The translations under genes and the position numbers were made by a program. Below are positions 17,656 to 20,967 of a DNA stretch of 20,967 nucleotides, one piece after another; the first letter of the stretch is position 1; each line of letters opens with the position of its first letter. The notes below the pieces were generated by a model, which made no database searches, had not been told where the DNA came from, and saw only the letters and a list, made by a program, of their open reading frames with translations. Origin of the DNA: Hepatocystis sp. ex Piliocolobus tephrosceles (taxonomy: Eukaryota; Apicomplexa; Aconoidasida; Haemosporida; Plasmodiidae); the NCBI GenBank assembly GCA_902459845.2, contig CABPSV020000021.1, positions 2,501-23,467 of the forward strand, written 5' to 3'.

Positions 17656-19653
17656 ATGAAATTAATAAGTTATGTGATTTGTGTATTTGTTCTAATTATC
17701 CATTTAGTGGTGTTATGTCATAAAAAAAAAAAAAAAAATGTATTAAACCGTGATTTATATAATGAAGATATTGGTATATTGGAAAGCAAGTATTTAACAA
17801 ATTATTTAGGTATGTCGTATGACATCATTAAAGGAAACCCACTTGGAGATCCGAAGTTCATGATAGATATAGGCTATAAAAAGTATATTTTATCAAATGA
17901 ATTAGAGTTAATTAGTGACAAAAAGAAAAATAATAATGAAATAGTCAATCGAACTGATAATAGCAGTAGTAATAGCGGCAGTGATAGTAGTAGTAATAGC
18001 GTTAGTGGTAGCAGTAGTAATAGCAGTAATAATAGTAATATACCTTATGTTACTGTCCAGGGAGGAAAATTACAATGTTCAACTGAAGAGGGGAAACTAA
18101 TAATTAACGATATGAGTGATATTGATAAGCAATATAAAAGTTATAAATTTTTATTTAAACACGATATACATCCTTTTAATGCTTCAAATTATTATAAAAT
18201 GTTAGCTGACAGAATTAACAGAGGTGATTCGACAATTATATATGAAAAACAGTGTGTGAAGTATTTCGCCTCTCTTAAAGGATTTGATGTTAATAATTTG
18301 AACTTGTTTTTTTTTAATATGCTTAACGAATTAGGGAAAAATTATCAAAATGTACGTAGTGATACTTTTGTATGTAATTTAGAATTATTTAAAAAAAATA
18401 AATATGATGAAAATTGCTTAAATACTATAACACCATGGATTAATTTTTTTAGTTTTTATGGAACACATTTAGTATCAGGTGCATATTTTGGAGGTAAGAT
18501 TATCCAAAATATGTTTGTCGAAAGTGATAATCATAAATATGGTACATATAAAAAAAAAATCGATGAAAACAGATTAAACCCTTTTTTTAATAATAACAAC
18601 TTTGATAATACGTTGCATTTTGGTTCGATGATATCTAAGGAAAAAATAAGATATATAGTAGAAAGAAATTATATATTAAATGGTGGCGATAATAGTATAA
18701 AATCTGAAAATAAAAATGATTTAAACAAATCGTTTTCCAAGTGGGAAAAATCAATAAAAGGTAAATTGGCTAAACCTATACATTTAATTTTAATACCTTT
18801 TGCTGATTTTATTGAATCAGAAGAAGGTAAAACTAGTTATTACATAGCTTTAGAGTTTTATTCTAATTTAAATTATTCTAATTATAATTTATACCCCTAT
18901 AAACAAAATGTAAATGAAAACGAATTATATAAAAAACATATAAGAAATTGGAATCAAGTAATAAATAAAAATGTTAATATTAACGTATCACTTACATGTT
19001 CAGTAGGAATGAATATTATAAGCGGTTTTATTCTTACAAATAAAAAAACATTAAATAACAATAATAACTTATTGCATTTATGTACTTATAATGATTGTTC
19101 TAGTAAAATAAATTTAATTGCAGATAACAATTTTGAATTCGGATGGATATTATGTAGTCAAGATAATATAAATGATTATTATCAAATTAGTAAAACAGTG
19201 ACTGGTAATGAAAACATTACATGTCCTGCAAAAATGAAAGTAGGATATGGTTTTTATATTACAATAAAAGAAGGTATTAATACTAATATGATAGGTACAC
19301 GATGTAAAAGCAACAAAAAAAAATGCCAAATTAAAGTTTCAAATAAGAATTTAAAAAGTTTGGTTTGGGTTAATTGTATCTCAAATAAAAAGAAAAAATT
19401 ATTAAAATCCTTAGATTCTAAAATATATAGTGAGAACCTTCATCTAAAGAAAAAAAAAAAAGTTAGTTTAAGTTGTAAACATGGAAGTTTTATTATAGCT
19501 GGTTTTGCGGTTGATTATATACCATCTAGAAATAATGATTATATCGTTTGTTCTGTAGGAAGTCCTACTTGTGAATTGGACATTTCTGTATCTGAGAGTG
19601 ATACTTCAGAATTTCACAATCCTCTCATTTTTATAGTATGTTCATCTTTATAA
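17656..19653 (+). CDS. PPLP5: MACPF perforin-like protein, probably PPLP5
   Basis: A single exon of 665 aa. Malarial perforin-like proteins are secreted pore-forming proteins used for host or vector cell traversal and egress; PPLP3, 4 and 5 act in the ookinete crossing the mosquito midgut. An N-terminal signal peptide (MKLISYVICVFVLIIHLVVLC, about 1-21) supports this Met, followed by poly-Lys from a 17-nt A-run. A Ser/Asn/Gly linker spans about 100-130. The MACPF domain (about 150-430) carries the signature Y-G-T-H-L-x6-G-G at 268-280 (YGTHLVSGAYFGG), preceded by ITPWINFFSF. The C-terminal apicomplexan beta domain (about 440-665) has three internal repeats, each with four Cys: 448/476/481/500, 523/550/557/574 and 607/632/639/662. 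The frame is intact, with no break. PPLP5 is preferred over PPLP4 because of its place after PPAN in hsp70 synteny, which I recall rather than computed. The family call is firm; the paralogue number is moderate. Confidence 0.85.
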   Translation: MKLISYVICVFVLIIHLVVLCHKKKKKNVLNRDLYNEDIGILESKYLTNYLGMSYDIIKGNPLGDPKFMIDIGYKKYILSNELELISDKKKNNNEIVNRTDNSSSNSGSDSSSNSVSGSSSNSSNNSNIPYVTVQGGKLQCSTEEGKLIINDMSDIDKQYKSYKFLFKHDIHPFNASNYYKMLADRINRGDSTIIYEKQCVKYFASLKGFDVNNLNLFFFNMLNELGKNYQNVRSDTFVCNLELFKKNKYDENCLNTITPWINFFSFYGTHLVSGAYFGGKIIQNMFVESDNHKYGTYKKKIDENRLNPFFNNNNFDNTLHFGSMISKEKIRYIVERNYILNGGDNSIKSENKNDLNKSFSKWEKSIKGKLAKPIHLILIPFADFIESEEGKTSYYIALEFYSNLNYSNYNLYPYKQNVNENELYKKHIRNWNQVINKNVNINVSLTCSVGMNIISGFILTNKKTLNNNNNLLHLCTYNDCSSKINLIADNNFEFGWILCSQDNINDYYQISKTVTGNENITCPAKMKVGYGFYITIKEGINTNMIGTRCKSNKKKCQIKVSNKNLKSLVWVNCISNKKKKLLKSLDSKIYSENLHLKKKKKVSLSCKHGSFIIAGFAVDYIPSRNNDYIVCSVGSPTCELDISVSESDTSEFHNPLIFIVCSSL

Positions 19654-20490
<837 letters not shown>

Positions 20491-20841
20491 TCATACCAAC
20501 GCGGATGGTATATTTAGAGCTATAGATGCCAAAAGAAAGTCTATATGCATTTTTTTTTGATTTTTATTATTCTCATTATACAAAATGTCCTTTGGCTTGT
20601 TTTCCGTTCGTTCTTGTGATTTGTCATCGGAATTTAAAATAGTTAAAAAAAAATCATCTTTCATTAAAATATCATCATTACTATCATAACTTGGTAAATC
20701 ATCTTCACTGTAATAATTTGTTTCATTTTTTTGAGCTTTTCTATCATTAGAATTATATTCTTTATTTACGTAGTTTTTTGCGTTTTTTTTCTTTAAATAC
20801 CTGTAAGACTGAATTTTTTTTTTTTTGGATTTTAAAACCAT
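20491..20841 (-). CDS. Hypothetical protein, 116 aa, unrecognised
   Basis: I do not recognise this protein. The first in-frame ATG is at 20841; the open frame extends upstream to about 20946 without another ATG, and that part looks like an AT-rich leader. The predicted product has a Lys-rich start (MVLKSKKKKIQSYRYLKKKN), an Asn/Lys/Glu middle, an acidic stretch with SEDDLPSYDSNDD, then DDFFLTILNSDD, and a hydrophobic end DFLLASIALNIPSALV before TGA. There is no signal peptide or transmembrane segment. The stop overlaps a possible donor (TTG|GTATGA), so it could be the first coding exon of a longer gene. By recalled synteny, a conserved gene of unknown function lies between PPLP5 and PPLP4, convergent to PPLP5; this position fits, but the link is inference. 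Confidence 0.5.
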   Translation of the reverse strand: MVLKSKKKKIQSYRYLKKKNAKNYVNKEYNSNDRKAQKNETNYYSEDDLPSYDSNDDILMKDDFFLTILNSDDKSQERTENKPKDILYNENNKNQKKMHIDFLLASIALNIPSALV

Positions 20842-20967
20842 TTTCCGAAAAACATAAACAAAGTTGTATTTATATTTGTAGATACATATGTATATATATA
20901 AATTTAAAAAATTGGTAAAGTCGTATTTGTAAAAGTATCTTGACAAAAAAAAAAAGGAAAAAAAAGT

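Noticed and set aside
17317..17723. Plus-strand Phe/Leu/Cys-rich ORFs upstream of the perforin-like gene
   Set aside because: They are the T-rich 39-bp repeat in three frames, and one overlaps the true gene start in another frame.

Overview
This window is nuclear DNA of a malaria parasite (genus Plasmodium). The evidence is extreme AT richness, intergenic regions packed with A/T homopolymers and AT minisatellites, short GT-AG introns with T-rich 3' ends, Asn/Lys/Asp low-complexity inserts inside conserved proteins, a cytosolic Hsp70 nearly identical to the malarial Hsp70-1, and an apicomplexan MACPF perforin-like protein. The gene order (IMP4 - HSP70 - CPSF2 - PPAN/SSF1 - perforin-like protein) matches, as I recall it, the chromosome 8 neighbourhood of hsp70-1 in P. 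falciparum. The Hsp70 sequence differs from P. falciparum at scattered positions, so this is another species, which I cannot name from sequence alone.

Layout. 1-484: 3' flank of IMP4 with a 16-bp minisatellite. 485-1633 (-): IMP4, a Brix-domain U3 snoRNP protein. 1634-5083: 3.45-kb divergent intergenic region with no protein gene; it holds a cluster of G-box-like GC motifs, one pair forming a palindrome, about 0.75-1 kb upstream of HSP70. 5084-7138 (+): cytosolic HSP70 ending in GGMP repeats and EEVD. 7139-8730: convergent 3' flanks filled by 16-bp and 14-bp minisatellites. 8731-13530 (-): a five-exon gene that I reconstructed as CPSF2/CPSF100, the catalytically dead metallo-beta-lactamase/beta-CASP subunit of the mRNA 3'-end processing complex. 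13531-15214: divergent promoter region. 15215-16430 (+): two-exon PPAN/SSF1, a second Brix protein. 16431-17655: intergenic, mostly homopolymers and T-rich repeats. 17656-19653 (+): secreted MACPF perforin-like protein, probably PPLP5. 19654-20490: convergent region with an uninterrupted 137-nt poly(T). 20491-20841 (-): unidentified small ORF.

Functionally, two genes (IMP4, PPAN) belong to ribosome biogenesis, one to mRNA 3'-end formation, one is the main cytosolic chaperone, and one is a stage-specific pore-forming protein of the parasite's own cell-traversal machinery. These are independently transcribed eukaryotic genes, not an operon.

I found no credible wholly new system. The most interesting items are the GC palindrome/G-box cluster upstream of HSP70 and an adjacent possible structured RNA, the intron and exon oddities of CPSF2 and PPAN, the IMP4 stop codon lying inside a minisatellite, and the 137-nt poly(T).
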